Source: Bifidobacterium breve (lineage in GTDB: Bacteria > Actinomycetota > Acidimicrobiia > Acidimicrobiales > Acidimicrobilacustridaceae). From it: DNA of 37,283 nucleotides. Both the position numbers and the translations under genes were made by a program. The notes under the pieces are model-generated. The model had not been told where the DNA came from. It did not search any database and saw only the letters and a list, made by a program, of their open reading frames with translations. Below are positions 9,798 through 17,580 of this stretch, piece by piece. The stretch spans positions 1-37,283 of the forward strand of contig CAMCTW010000005.1 in the NCBI GenBank assembly GCA_945878645.1, given 5' to 3'. The first letter of the stretch is position 1. The number at the start of each line of letters is the position of its first letter.

Positions 9798-10540
9798 TTC
9801 GAACCTGCCATTGCGGATTGGTAAATCGGTTTCGTGGCGTAGACCACAAGCGATTTGCCCAAGATCGGGTTGAGGGCTTTTTCGGTGAGGCGGGTGAGCG
9901 GCGGGGCCGAGATGATGTCCCATTCAAGGAATTTCGTATAGGCCTTCACCGCCACATTGGTGTCGTTGCGTGGTCCGACTGCGCAACGCAGCCACCAGTA
10001 CGGAGCATGAAGTGCGTGGGCGCGATGTGAACTTCCGGGGAGAAGTCCAGCATCTTTCATTTTTTGCCGAAGTTCGGACTCGGCATAAATGCGAACGTGC
10101 CCACCGACTGACTTCGGCGCGTAGTACTCGTCGGAAAGCCGCCAGCAGATCTTCTCGGGGAATTCGGCGGGAACGGTGATGGCGATTGTCCCGCCGGGAC
10201 GAAGCACACGAATGAATTCCGTTAGCGCTGCAGCATCGTCGGGAACATGTTCCATAACCTCAGAGGCGATGATGCGGTCGAACGATGCATCAGCGAAGGG
10301 CAACTTCGTTCCGTCGCCGGCGACTGAGGTACACGAAAGCGTTGGGGCGATTTCGCCGGCTTCTTTCATAGCGAATGCCGTTGCCGCGACCTGTTCGAGT
10401 TCGGGAACGGCCATATCGCAAGCAACAACGCGAGCGCCACGGCGAAGTGCTTCAAACGCGTGGCGACCAAAACCACAGCCCAAGTCGAGCAGTCGGTCTC
10501 CGGGCCGTAGACCCAATCGGTCGTAATCAGCAGTCAGCAT
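9794..10540 (-). CDS. Class I SAM-dependent methyltransferase
   Basis: DRLLDLGCGFGRHAFEALRRGARVVACD and FDRIIASEVMEHVPDDAAALTEFIRVLRPGGTIAITVP. Confidence 0.9.
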   Translation of the reverse strand: MLTADYDRLGLRPGDRLLDLGCGFGRHAFEALRRGARVVACDMAVPELEQVAATAFAMKEAGEIAPTLSCTSVAGDGTKLPFADASFDRIIASEVMEHVPDDAAALTEFIRVLRPGGTIAITVPAEFPEKICWRLSDEYYAPKSVGGHVRIYAESELRQKMKDAGLLPGSSHRAHALHAPYWWLRCAVGPRNDTNVAVKAYTKFLEWDIISAPPLTRLTEKALNPILGKSLVVYATKPIYQSAMAGSK

Positions 10541-10543
10541 CGG

Positions 10544-11917
10544 TCAGGCTCCTGCCCGTGTGATGCGTGAACGTTGGAAACGCGGGGCGGCACCGGCTCC
10601 ACCGGGACGGCGAGCTTGAATGTGGGGCGTCTCTGCGAGAAGCGCGCGGTAATGCTCAACCGTGCCGGTAGCGGTGTGACGCCAGGTCCACCGGTCAATA
10701 ACGCGTTGACGTCCGGCAGCGCCGATGCGATCGCGAAGTTCCGGATCATCAAGCGCGATACGCAGCATGGCGGCGAGTGCTTCGCTATCGCCGGGAGGAA
10801 CAACAAGCGCAGTTTCGTTGTGATTGCCGACAACCTCGGGCAACGCTCCACCGCTGGTGGCAACGAGGGGAACACCGCAGCTCATTGCTTCGATGGCCGG
10901 TAACGAGAAGCCCTCGTAGAGCGAAGGAACAACGGCAACCTGGGCTTCGGAATACAACTCGATGATTCGTTCTTCGGGAACGCCAGTAATGAACGTGACG
11001 GCATCGCGAAGACCAAGTTCGTCGATGATCCGAGCCGATGGGCCGCCTTCTTTCAAGCGACCGATGACAACAAGCTCAATGTGGCGTTCAGTTCGGAGCT
11101 TGGCGATGGCCTCGAGGAGATAACGAAGGCCCTTCATGGTTACGTCGGCGCTTGCGGTCGTGATGAGGCGCCCAGGGATGCGCGTAACGCTGGGAATGGG
11201 CTTGAACAGTTCCTGATCGACGCCGACGGGTACGACGTGCAGGCGATCAAGCGGCACTTTTTGGTCGGCATGAATGTCAGCGAGTGAATTTTGCGAAACA
11301 GTAATGACGCGAGGCATACGAGACGCGACTCGTGTCTGCATCTTTGTAAAGCCGTACCAGCGACCCTTTGAGAAACGCTTCCACGAAGTTTCGGCGTGTT
11401 CCATCTCGAGACGACGATCAACGGTGATCGGATGATGGATGGTGGCGAGCACGGGAAGTCCAGCGCGTTCAATGCCGAGAAGGCCGTAGCCAAGGCACTG
11501 GTTGTCCTGCACAAGATCGAACTCGTTGACACGAGTGCGCAGGTGCTGCCAGGCGCGGTAGCTGAATGCGAGGGGCTCGGGGAACGAACCGGCCATGAAG
11601 GTTCCAACCTCGATGGCATCGCCGAGGGTCTTGATCTCCGATGGGAACGGAAGGCGCATCGGGAAGGCATCGTTATAGATGTCGAGGCTGGGGAGTTCGA
11701 CGAGCGGGACGCGGGGATCGAGGATTGGGTAGGGCTGTCCGCCGAGCACCTCGACCTCGTGGCCCATATCAACAAGGGCCTTCGTGAGGTGCCGGGTATA
11801 AACGCCCTGACCACCTACATGGGGTTTACCCCGATAGGTGAGGAAAGCGATGCGCAGGGGGAGCTCGCCGTCAGCGGCGAGATCGGTGCGCCCGGAGGGT
11901 TCGGGGCGGGGGGACAT
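10544..11917 (-). CDS. Glycosyltransferase family 4
   Basis: LRIAFLTYRGKPHVGGQGVYTRHLTKALVDMGHEVEVLGG N-terminus; EGFSLPAIEAMSCGVPLVATSGGALPEVV. Confidence 0.93.
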   Translation of the reverse strand: MSPRPEPSGRTDLAADGELPLRIAFLTYRGKPHVGGQGVYTRHLTKALVDMGHEVEVLGGQPYPILDPRVPLVELPSLDIYNDAFPMRLPFPSEIKTLGDAIEVGTFMAGSFPEPLAFSYRAWQHLRTRVNEFDLVQDNQCLGYGLLGIERAGLPVLATIHHPITVDRRLEMEHAETSWKRFSKGRWYGFTKMQTRVASRMPRVITVSQNSLADIHADQKVPLDRLHVVPVGVDQELFKPIPSVTRIPGRLITTASADVTMKGLRYLLEAIAKLRTERHIELVVIGRLKEGGPSARIIDELGLRDAVTFITGVPEERIIELYSEAQVAVVPSLYEGFSLPAIEAMSCGVPLVATSGGALPEVVGNHNETALVVPPGDSEALAAMLRIALDDPELRDRIGAAGRQRVIDRWTWRHTATGTVEHYRALLAETPHIQARRPGGAGAAPRFQRSRITRAGA

Positions 11918-12060
11918 GGGTCGTCAAGTTTCGTCGGGAGCGTTGACAAAGGTCAAGACAGGCCCGGATCGTTATCCACAGGCCCTATCGGGGCGAGACC
12001 GGGCGGGCGAGAATCGCTCTTGGTTGGGTCAGAAGGCGTTCTTCGGCGGGCCTTGGCTCG

Positions 12061-13557
12061 TCACAACGAGCGCTGAGGCCTCAATTTTGAGCGCAGTGTT
12101 GTGAATCGATTGGTGGCGAACCACCAGGCGAGCGCAACGAGGACCACCGAGAGCCAGACGATTGGTTGTGGTCCGATGACTGTGGCGATCGTGTCGCCTG
12201 ACCGAAGCGCGACATCTTGTTGAAGCACAGCTTGTTCCGAGATTGATGTTCGTTGCACAACGTCGCCGGTTGGCGTCACGATCGCTGACATCCCAGTCGG
12301 CGCTGCTTGCAGTACCCACCGACCAGTTTCAATGGCACGCAATTGGCTCGATGCAACTTGTTGCGTTTGTACTTGGGTTAACCAGTAACTCGAACCGTTT
12401 GTGGGATTGAGCAGAATCTGGCCACCGTGCAACACGCCATCGCGGGCGCGATTCGTAAAAAAGATTTCCCAAGAGATAGCAACCGCAAGGGTTCCGGCGG
12501 GTGTGTGCAGGACTGCGGGTTGTGTTCCCGCAACTGCATCTCGCGACGAGAGCCCACTATTGGTTCCTGCGAGACGTTCGAGGAGGCTTCGCAGTGGAAC
12601 ATATTCGCCAAACGGAACACGATGCACTTTGTCGTAACGCTCACCGGAACTTCCGTCGGGCAAATACGCGATCGACGCATTTGCGAACTTCGAGGAATCG
12701 ATTCCTTCGGTTATACCCACAACGAGAGTGGTATCGAGTTTCTTCGCCAGTGCCGAAAGAACAGCATCCTCACGGTTGACAGCAATCGGACCTTCGACCT
12801 CGACGACGTTCTCGGGCCAAACGACCAAATCGACGGGGGTGGTTACGAGCGTGGTGGCTTCCACATGACGAAGGAGAACATCGCGAGGATTCGTTTCGCT
12901 AGCACGAGTGCCTTGGGGGCCGCCGCCTTGGACGACTGCGGCATTGATGGTGCCGACCTCATGGCCGCTTGGAGCGAGGATGGCGACGAGCCAAAGTGCA
13001 ATAATCCCGGCGAGTGCAGCGGCGGCAACGATGTGACGTCGTTCCCATGCTGCTGAGAGTGCAATTCCGATCACGGCGACTGCGAGCGTCACGCCGACGG
13101 CGCAGAACACTCGAGCGATTTGGCCTAGAGGAGCACTGGCTTGTCCCATTGCAGTCGTTGCGAGGGGAACACCACCGAATGGAAAGGTGGAGCGAGCGGC
13201 TTCGGCAAGTGTGAATGCGGCCGGAAGAGCAAGCCACCGAACCCATGAACTCGAGCTGCGTCCGGGGACCGCGAGACCAGCCACTCCGACATACAGCGAA
13301 AACAAAATGACAGCGATGGCGTAACCCGGAGCAGTGAGGTCGACCATCCACAACATCGACGGCGTGAACCACGCGATGCCGAGCACCGTGGAGCGAAAGA
13401 ATCGGGCGCGTGGTTTTGCAGTTGACAACAATCGATCCCACATGGCGATGCCGATAAACGCGAGCGGCCACCAACCCCAAGGCGGAACTGATGCGGCAAG
13501 GCAGAGCCCAGCAATGACAGCGCGCAGGAGGGCTCGAAGTGTGCGGGGATCGACCAT
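12061..13557 (-). CDS. lnt: Apolipoprotein N-acyltransferase-like protein (nitrilase domain, Cys to Ser at the expected nucleophile)
   Basis: N-terminal TM domain, VVWPEN, YDKVHRVPFGEYVPLRSLLE and ISWEIFFTNRARDG...LLNPTN of the Lnt/CN_hydrolase family. Confidence 0.85.
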   Translation of the reverse strand: MVDPRTLRALLRAVIAGLCLAASVPPWGWWPLAFIGIAMWDRLLSTAKPRARFFRSTVLGIAWFTPSMLWMVDLTAPGYAIAVILFSLYVGVAGLAVPGRSSSSWVRWLALPAAFTLAEAARSTFPFGGVPLATTAMGQASAPLGQIARVFCAVGVTLAVAVIGIALSAAWERRHIVAAAALAGIIALWLVAILAPSGHEVGTINAAVVQGGGPQGTRASETNPRDVLLRHVEATTLVTTPVDLVVWPENVVEVEGPIAVNREDAVLSALAKKLDTTLVVGITEGIDSSKFANASIAYLPDGSSGERYDKVHRVPFGEYVPLRSLLERLAGTNSGLSSRDAVAGTQPAVLHTPAGTLAVAISWEIFFTNRARDGVLHGGQILLNPTNGSSYWLTQVQTQQVASSQLRAIETGRWVLQAAPTGMSAIVTPTGDVVQRTSISEQAVLQQDVALRSGDTIATVIGPQPIVWLSVVLVALAWWFATNRFTTLRSKLRPQRSL

Positions 13558-13561
13558 GCTT

Positions 13562-14407
13562 CTACGCGTGCGCGGATTGAGCGATTTGACCAATACGGCT
13601 GAATAACTCGCGCCCGGCAAGCACGATGAAGAAAATGGCAACGGCTGTGCCCGCCATCGTTGCGCCCGCTGCTGTGTCGAAGTGGTAGGTGATGATCAGC
13701 CCAATGAATATTGACGACACTCCGACGGCGCACGCGGTTGCCATCATCGCTGGAACTCGGCGCACGAGAAGTGCAGCGGTGGCGGGAGGCGCAATGAGCA
13801 ATCCAAAGACAAGAAGTGTTCCGACCGTGCGGAATGAGGCCACGATGGCGACGGCGATCAGCGTGAGCATCGCAATGTGAGCGAGCCGCGGCCGCATTCC
13901 CAACGTTGCTGCTTTGTCTGAGTTGAACGAGAGCGCGAGAAACATTCGATGGAAAACGATGACGGCGATAAGTGTGAGTACCGCAGCGGCGGACTGCAGC
14001 AAAATGTCGGAGTCCTTCACGCCCAGAACAGAACCAAAAAGGAAAGAGGTGAGGTCTCCGGAAAATGAACGTGTTCGAGAAATGATCACAACGCCGAGTG
14101 CGAGCATGCCGACAAACAGCAGACCAATACCAGTGTCGGTGGAAAGTTTCGATGCTCGATTCACGAGATTGATGCCGATCACCATGATGATCGCGGAAAC
14201 AAATGCACCTATGGCGATGTCGATGCCGACGATGAAGGCCACGGCGATACCCGGCAGCACTCCGTGGGCGAGTGCATCGCCCATGAATGACATTCCCCGA
14301 ATGACGACCCACGTCCCGATGAGTGAGCATGTGACCGCGGCGAGACATCCGGCGAACAACGCTCGCAGGATGAAGTCGTAATGAAAGGGGTCAGTCAGCC
14401 AGGCCAC
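13562..14407 (-). CDS. znuB: Zinc/manganese ABC transporter permease (ABC-3 family)
   Basis: RALFAGCLAAVTCSLIGTWVVIRGMSFMGDALAHGVLPGIAVAF and a TM-rich ABC-3 pattern; GTG start. Confidence 0.88.
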   Translation of the reverse strand: MAWLTDPFHYDFILRALFAGCLAAVTCSLIGTWVVIRGMSFMGDALAHGVLPGIAVAFIVGIDIAIGAFVSAIIMVIGINLVNRASKLSTDTGIGLLFVGMLALGVVIISRTRSFSGDLTSFLFGSVLGVKDSDILLQSAAAVLTLIAVIVFHRMFLALSFNSDKAATLGMRPRLAHIAMLTLIAVAIVASFRTVGTLLVFGLLIAPPATAALLVRRVPAMMATACAVGVSSIFIGLIITYHFDTAAGATMAGTAVAIFFIVLAGRELFSRIGQIAQSAHA

Positions 14408-14450
14408 AGTGATCTGAGGTTAGAGGGTTCGTTCCGACAAGGCCGGTTTT

Positions 14451-15413
14451 CTAACGACCATTGAGGCCGTTGGCGATGAGACGAGCCGTGGTTGTGATGA
14501 GGCCTTGGTACGTGCTGGTGGGGCTACCTGATTCGCCCAGCGTGTCGGTTGACAGTTCGACGATCGAGATCTTCTTGCCGACTTCTCGGCCCACAGCGTC
14601 AGCGAGTTTTGAGGAACTGGTCGATTCGCTAAAGATGGCGTTGACGTCAGATGTCTGGATCGTTGCAACGAGTTCACGGAGATCCGAAGCACTTGGTTCC
14701 GCAAGCGTTGAACCGCCCGGAATGATGGTGCCGATCACTTTGTAGCCAAAGCGATTGGCGAAGTATTCGAGAGCGTCATGGTTAGTGACGAGAAGACGCT
14801 GTGCCTCGGGAACGGTGTCGAGAGTGAGTGTTGCGTATGCGGTCGCAACTTGAACGGTGTCGGTGTAGGTCTTCACATTTGCATTGAGCCTTGATCGATC
14901 GATGCCTGTGACGCGAGCGAGCTCGTCGGCAACCAGCGAGGCAGCGCGAATCATGCGATCAGGGTCGAGCCAGAAATGTGGGTCGGGCTGGTCTGTTCCG
15001 GGTCGGTTCAGTGGGTCTATCAGTGGACCGACTTCGAAAACCGTTGCTCCGTCCTTGGCCGCACTTTGCAATGTGCCTTCGAGTCGCTCTTCAAGGCCGA
15101 GTCCGTTGGCGACAATGAGCGTTGCGTCGCGGAGACGCGCAGCTTGTGATGCGGAAGGTTCGAAGTCGTGGGGGTCGGCGCCACGAGGGATGAGCACGTC
15201 AACGTTGACGTCATTGCCGCCGACCTGTTGCACCAGATCGCCCAAGATCGAGGTGGTGGCGATGACGGTGGGCTTGCCGTTGCTGGCTTTTGCCGACGGC
15301 GTACTGCCGCACGCGGTCATGAGCAGGGCACCCAGAAGCGTCAGTCCAAGAACGGTGAGCGCGCCAGACCAGCGGCGATGGCGACGACCCAGTATCTGTT
15401 CAGATTGCACCAC
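14451..15413 (-). CDS. znuA: Zinc/manganese ABC transporter substrate-binding lipoprotein
   Basis: Lipobox LLMTACGS; PRGADPHDFEPSASQ, DPHFWLDP and TNHDALEYFANRFGYKVIG metal-ligand motifs. GGAGG at 15419-15423 supports a GTG at 15413 or 15410 over the TTG at 15425. Confidence 0.88.
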   Translation of the reverse strand: MVQSEQILGRRHRRWSGALTVLGLTLLGALLMTACGSTPSAKASNGKPTVIATTSILGDLVQQVGGNDVNVDVLIPRGADPHDFEPSASQAARLRDATLIVANGLGLEERLEGTLQSAAKDGATVFEVGPLIDPLNRPGTDQPDPHFWLDPDRMIRAASLVADELARVTGIDRSRLNANVKTYTDTVQVATAYATLTLDTVPEAQRLLVTNHDALEYFANRFGYKVIGTIIPGGSTLAEPSASDLRELVATIQTSDVNAIFSESTSSSKLADAVGREVGKKISIVELSTDTLGESGSPTSTYQGLITTTARLIANGLNGR

Positions 15414-15430
15414 GAAAACCTCCAAATGGG

Positions 15431-15449
15431 AATGAGAAGCATTCTCATT
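15431..15449. promoter_or_regulatory. 19-bp perfect inverted repeat, candidate Zur/Fur-family operator for the metal ABC operon
   Basis: AATGAGAA-GCA-TTCTCATT directly upstream of the SBP start. Confidence 0.65.
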
Positions 15450-15494
15450 ATGGTGTTCGGGTGGTGAAAAAGCAACCTGCCTGACCCAAAGGCC

Positions 15495-16079
15495 CTATTG
15501 GTCGGCAGGAAGTTTGAGCCGGGGTGGCAGCATCCGGTCGGCGATGACCGTATAGAGCTGGACCTCTGCCTCGATGGTGATGGCGCCGGCTCGCTCGAAC
15601 TGCAGAGTGATCGGAATCTTCTGGCCGATGACCAGCGGGGAAGTGAATCCGCGAAGAAGAAGTTGATTTCCGCCGGGGATGAACTTCATATCGGTGAATC
15701 CAGGAATGTCGATGCGTTCCACCGTCATATAGGTCCCGCCTGTCGCTGCGGAATCAGGAGAGCTTGTTGTTGTGGTGGGGTCGATGATCTGCAGCATTAC
15801 CGAAGCGGCCGCAGGCGAAGAAGCACCAAGCAAGGTGTCAGAACCGCCGGCGTTTTGGAGGAGGAAATACGCACCGGTGGGGTCGTTTGCTGCACCAACA
15901 AGTTCAGAGCGAAACAACAGCGTGGGCTCTGGGGACGTAAACGGTCGAATGAACGCGACAAGAACAAGAATGCCGATGCAGAAGACGATGACGTAGAGCG
16001 GCGCAAAGCGAATGATGCGCGCGTAGATGTCCGGCTTGTGCTGTGGCGCTGGGACATCTGCGGGGGAATCGGTGGTCAT
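15495..16079 (-). CDS. PCuAC/DUF461-like membrane-anchored protein (copper ligands not conserved)
   Basis: N-terminal TM anchor; GAYFLLQNAGGSDTLLGASSPAAASVMLQ ... MTVERIDIPGFTDMKFIPGGNQLLLRGFTSPLVIGQKIPITLQFERAGAITIEAEV follows the PCuAC pattern. Confidence 0.65.
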   Translation of the reverse strand: MTTDSPADVPAPQHKPDIYARIIRFAPLYVIVFCIGILVLVAFIRPFTSPEPTLLFRSELVGAANDPTGAYFLLQNAGGSDTLLGASSPAAASVMLQIIDPTTTTSSPDSAATGGTYMTVERIDIPGFTDMKFIPGGNQLLLRGFTSPLVIGQKIPITLQFERAGAITIEAEVQLYTVIADRMLPPRLKLPADQ

Positions 16080-16134
16080 TGACGGTCCGTTTTCGTAGCG
16101 ATGCCCTCATCCTTACCGCCGCATAGGGCGTTGG

Positions 16135-16797
16135 TCAGATCGGGGGAGCGTGGGGTTCGTCACCCAAAGAAAGCGCAGTGAGCCAGGCCGCTAATTCATC
16201 GATGAGGGGTGTATCGAAGCGATGTCCACCGGCTACCTCGACCCAACTGACGATTGCATCAGCGCGATGAAAGGCCTTCGATGCGGAACGGCCACGGATG
16301 GGTTCAATGAGTTCGTCGTTTTTGCCATGAGCAAAAAGTACGAGTCGTTGTGACGCGCGCGAAAGGTCAATGAGCTCTTCGTCGCGACTCGGCAGGTACG
16401 ACGCGAGAGCAGCAACGGCGCGCGGAGTCACCGTTGAAGTGGGATCGACGAGGTGGGCAAGTGCAAGTGCGCCACCTTGTGAAAAACCAGCGATGACGAG
16501 TGCGTCTTCGCTCAGACCGGTTTCGGTGAGTGTTGATGCGCACAACGCATCGATCGCACGAAGCGCCGATGCAAGAGCAACAGGATCAGGGCCGTTCTCG
16601 TCGACGTTGTACCAGTAGGGGCCGCGATCACCGGGTATCTGCGGTTCGACAACAACAACCAGCCACTGCTCGTTCGGGTCGAACGATGCGGCGCGGTCAA
16701 GAAATGGTTCGGGCCTATCGCCATAACCGGGAATGAGTACGAGCAGTCGTTCAGGCGTTGAGGGCCCTCGGCGAATGCTGCGCAATGTGTTGGTCAT
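16135..16797 (-). CDS. Phospholipase/carboxylesterase-like alpha/beta hydrolase
   Basis: LLVLIPGYGDRPEPF, GFSQGGALAL nucleophile elbow, LFAHGKNDELI and GGHRFD. ATG at 16797 overlaps the upstream stop. Confidence 0.85.
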   Translation of the reverse strand: MTNTLRSIRRGPSTPERLLVLIPGYGDRPEPFLDRAASFDPNEQWLVVVVEPQIPGDRGPYWYNVDENGPDPVALASALRAIDALCASTLTETGLSEDALVIAGFSQGGALALAHLVDPTSTVTPRAVAALASYLPSRDEELIDLSRASQRLVLFAHGKNDELIEPIRGRSASKAFHRADAIVSWVEVAGGHRFDTPLIDELAAWLTALSLGDEPHAPPI

Positions 16798-17399
16798 CGA
16801 ACCCTTCCAGCTGCAGTTGTTGCGCCTGTCCACCAATAGATGGAGTCATAGCGCACCACACCTGAGCTGTTCGGTGAGTGGATCATCATGCCGTCACCGA
16901 CATAGAGACTCACATGGTCGGGTTGCCCGCCGCCAAAGCTCCAATCGAAGGTGAGGTCGCCGGGTTCGAGCTGGTCGAGCGAAATGCGTTCGACGGCTGC
17001 CCATTGGGCGCCAGAGTTGTGGGGGAGTTCAACGCCGAGCTGGGCCCAGACCCATTGGGTGAAGCCTGAACAGTCGAATGCGTAGGGGCCAGCGGCCGAA
17101 TACACATAGGGAGTGCCAAGTTTGGTTGCGCCCGCATCGACCACGGCCTGACCTATAGCCATGCGCCAAGCGGCAGCGGTGAGTTGTGCGCCACTTTCGG
17201 GAATGGGATTGGTGGCGACAGGGCTCGATGCGGCAGCGGGGGCAAGCATCGGTGCACCCGTAGCCGCTGTTGGAGCGGGAAGGGCCGAGGAGGAATCCGG
17301 GGCAACCCATAGCCCGAGTGCCAGCAGGGCAACGGCCAACACGGGGATGACGGTGACGGCGAGAACGAGGCGGATCCGGCCTGAGGGGTCGATGATCAT
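16794..17399 (-). CDS. Secreted/anchored NlpC/P60-family peptidase
   Basis: TM/signal segment; GTPYVYSAAGPYAFDCSGFTQWVWAQLGVELPHNS and PDHVSLYVGDGMMIHSP. Confidence 0.9.
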   Translation of the reverse strand: MIIDPSGRIRLVLAVTVIPVLAVALLALGLWVAPDSSSALPAPTAATGAPMLAPAAASSPVATNPIPESGAQLTAAAWRMAIGQAVVDAGATKLGTPYVYSAAGPYAFDCSGFTQWVWAQLGVELPHNSGAQWAAVERISLDQLEPGDLTFDWSFGGGQPDHVSLYVGDGMMIHSPNSSGVVRYDSIYWWTGATTAAGRVR

Positions 17400-17580
17400 T
17401 GTTACGAAAGTGTTGCGGTTTCATCGCAGTCTCACAACGCAGACGTCACATTTTTCTCGTGAAAACGCTCTGAACAGGGAAAATAGGGGTAACATTTTCT
17501 GTCACAGTCCCGGCGATTTCGACCTCATTCGAGGTTCTGAGGTCCCGAAAATCTGAGATTGCGGCGTGCTCTCCAGGTAC

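Noticed and set aside
11972-11980. Perfect DnaA box TTATCCACA
   Set aside because: Single copy with no neighbouring boxes, dnaA/dnaN or AT-rich unwinding region. About 0.3 such 9-mers are expected by chance on both strands of a window this size.
12029-14348. Long Arg/Ser/His-rich overlapping ORFs (for example 13125..14348 and 12959..13480)
   Set aside because: Typical shadow ORFs of high-GC genes, with no family motifs and opposite or alternate frame to lnt/znuB.
17489-17505. Imperfect palindrome GTAACATTTTCTGTCAC upstream of the NlpC/P60 gene
   Set aside because: One mismatch and spacing unlike the Crp/GlxR consensus; not enough to support an operator.
17400-17580. Possible c-di-AMP (ydaO) riboswitch upstream of the NlpC/P60 gene
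   Set aside because: Such riboswitches precede some actinobacterial NlpC/RPF genes, but the conserved ydaO core sequences and stems are not present here.
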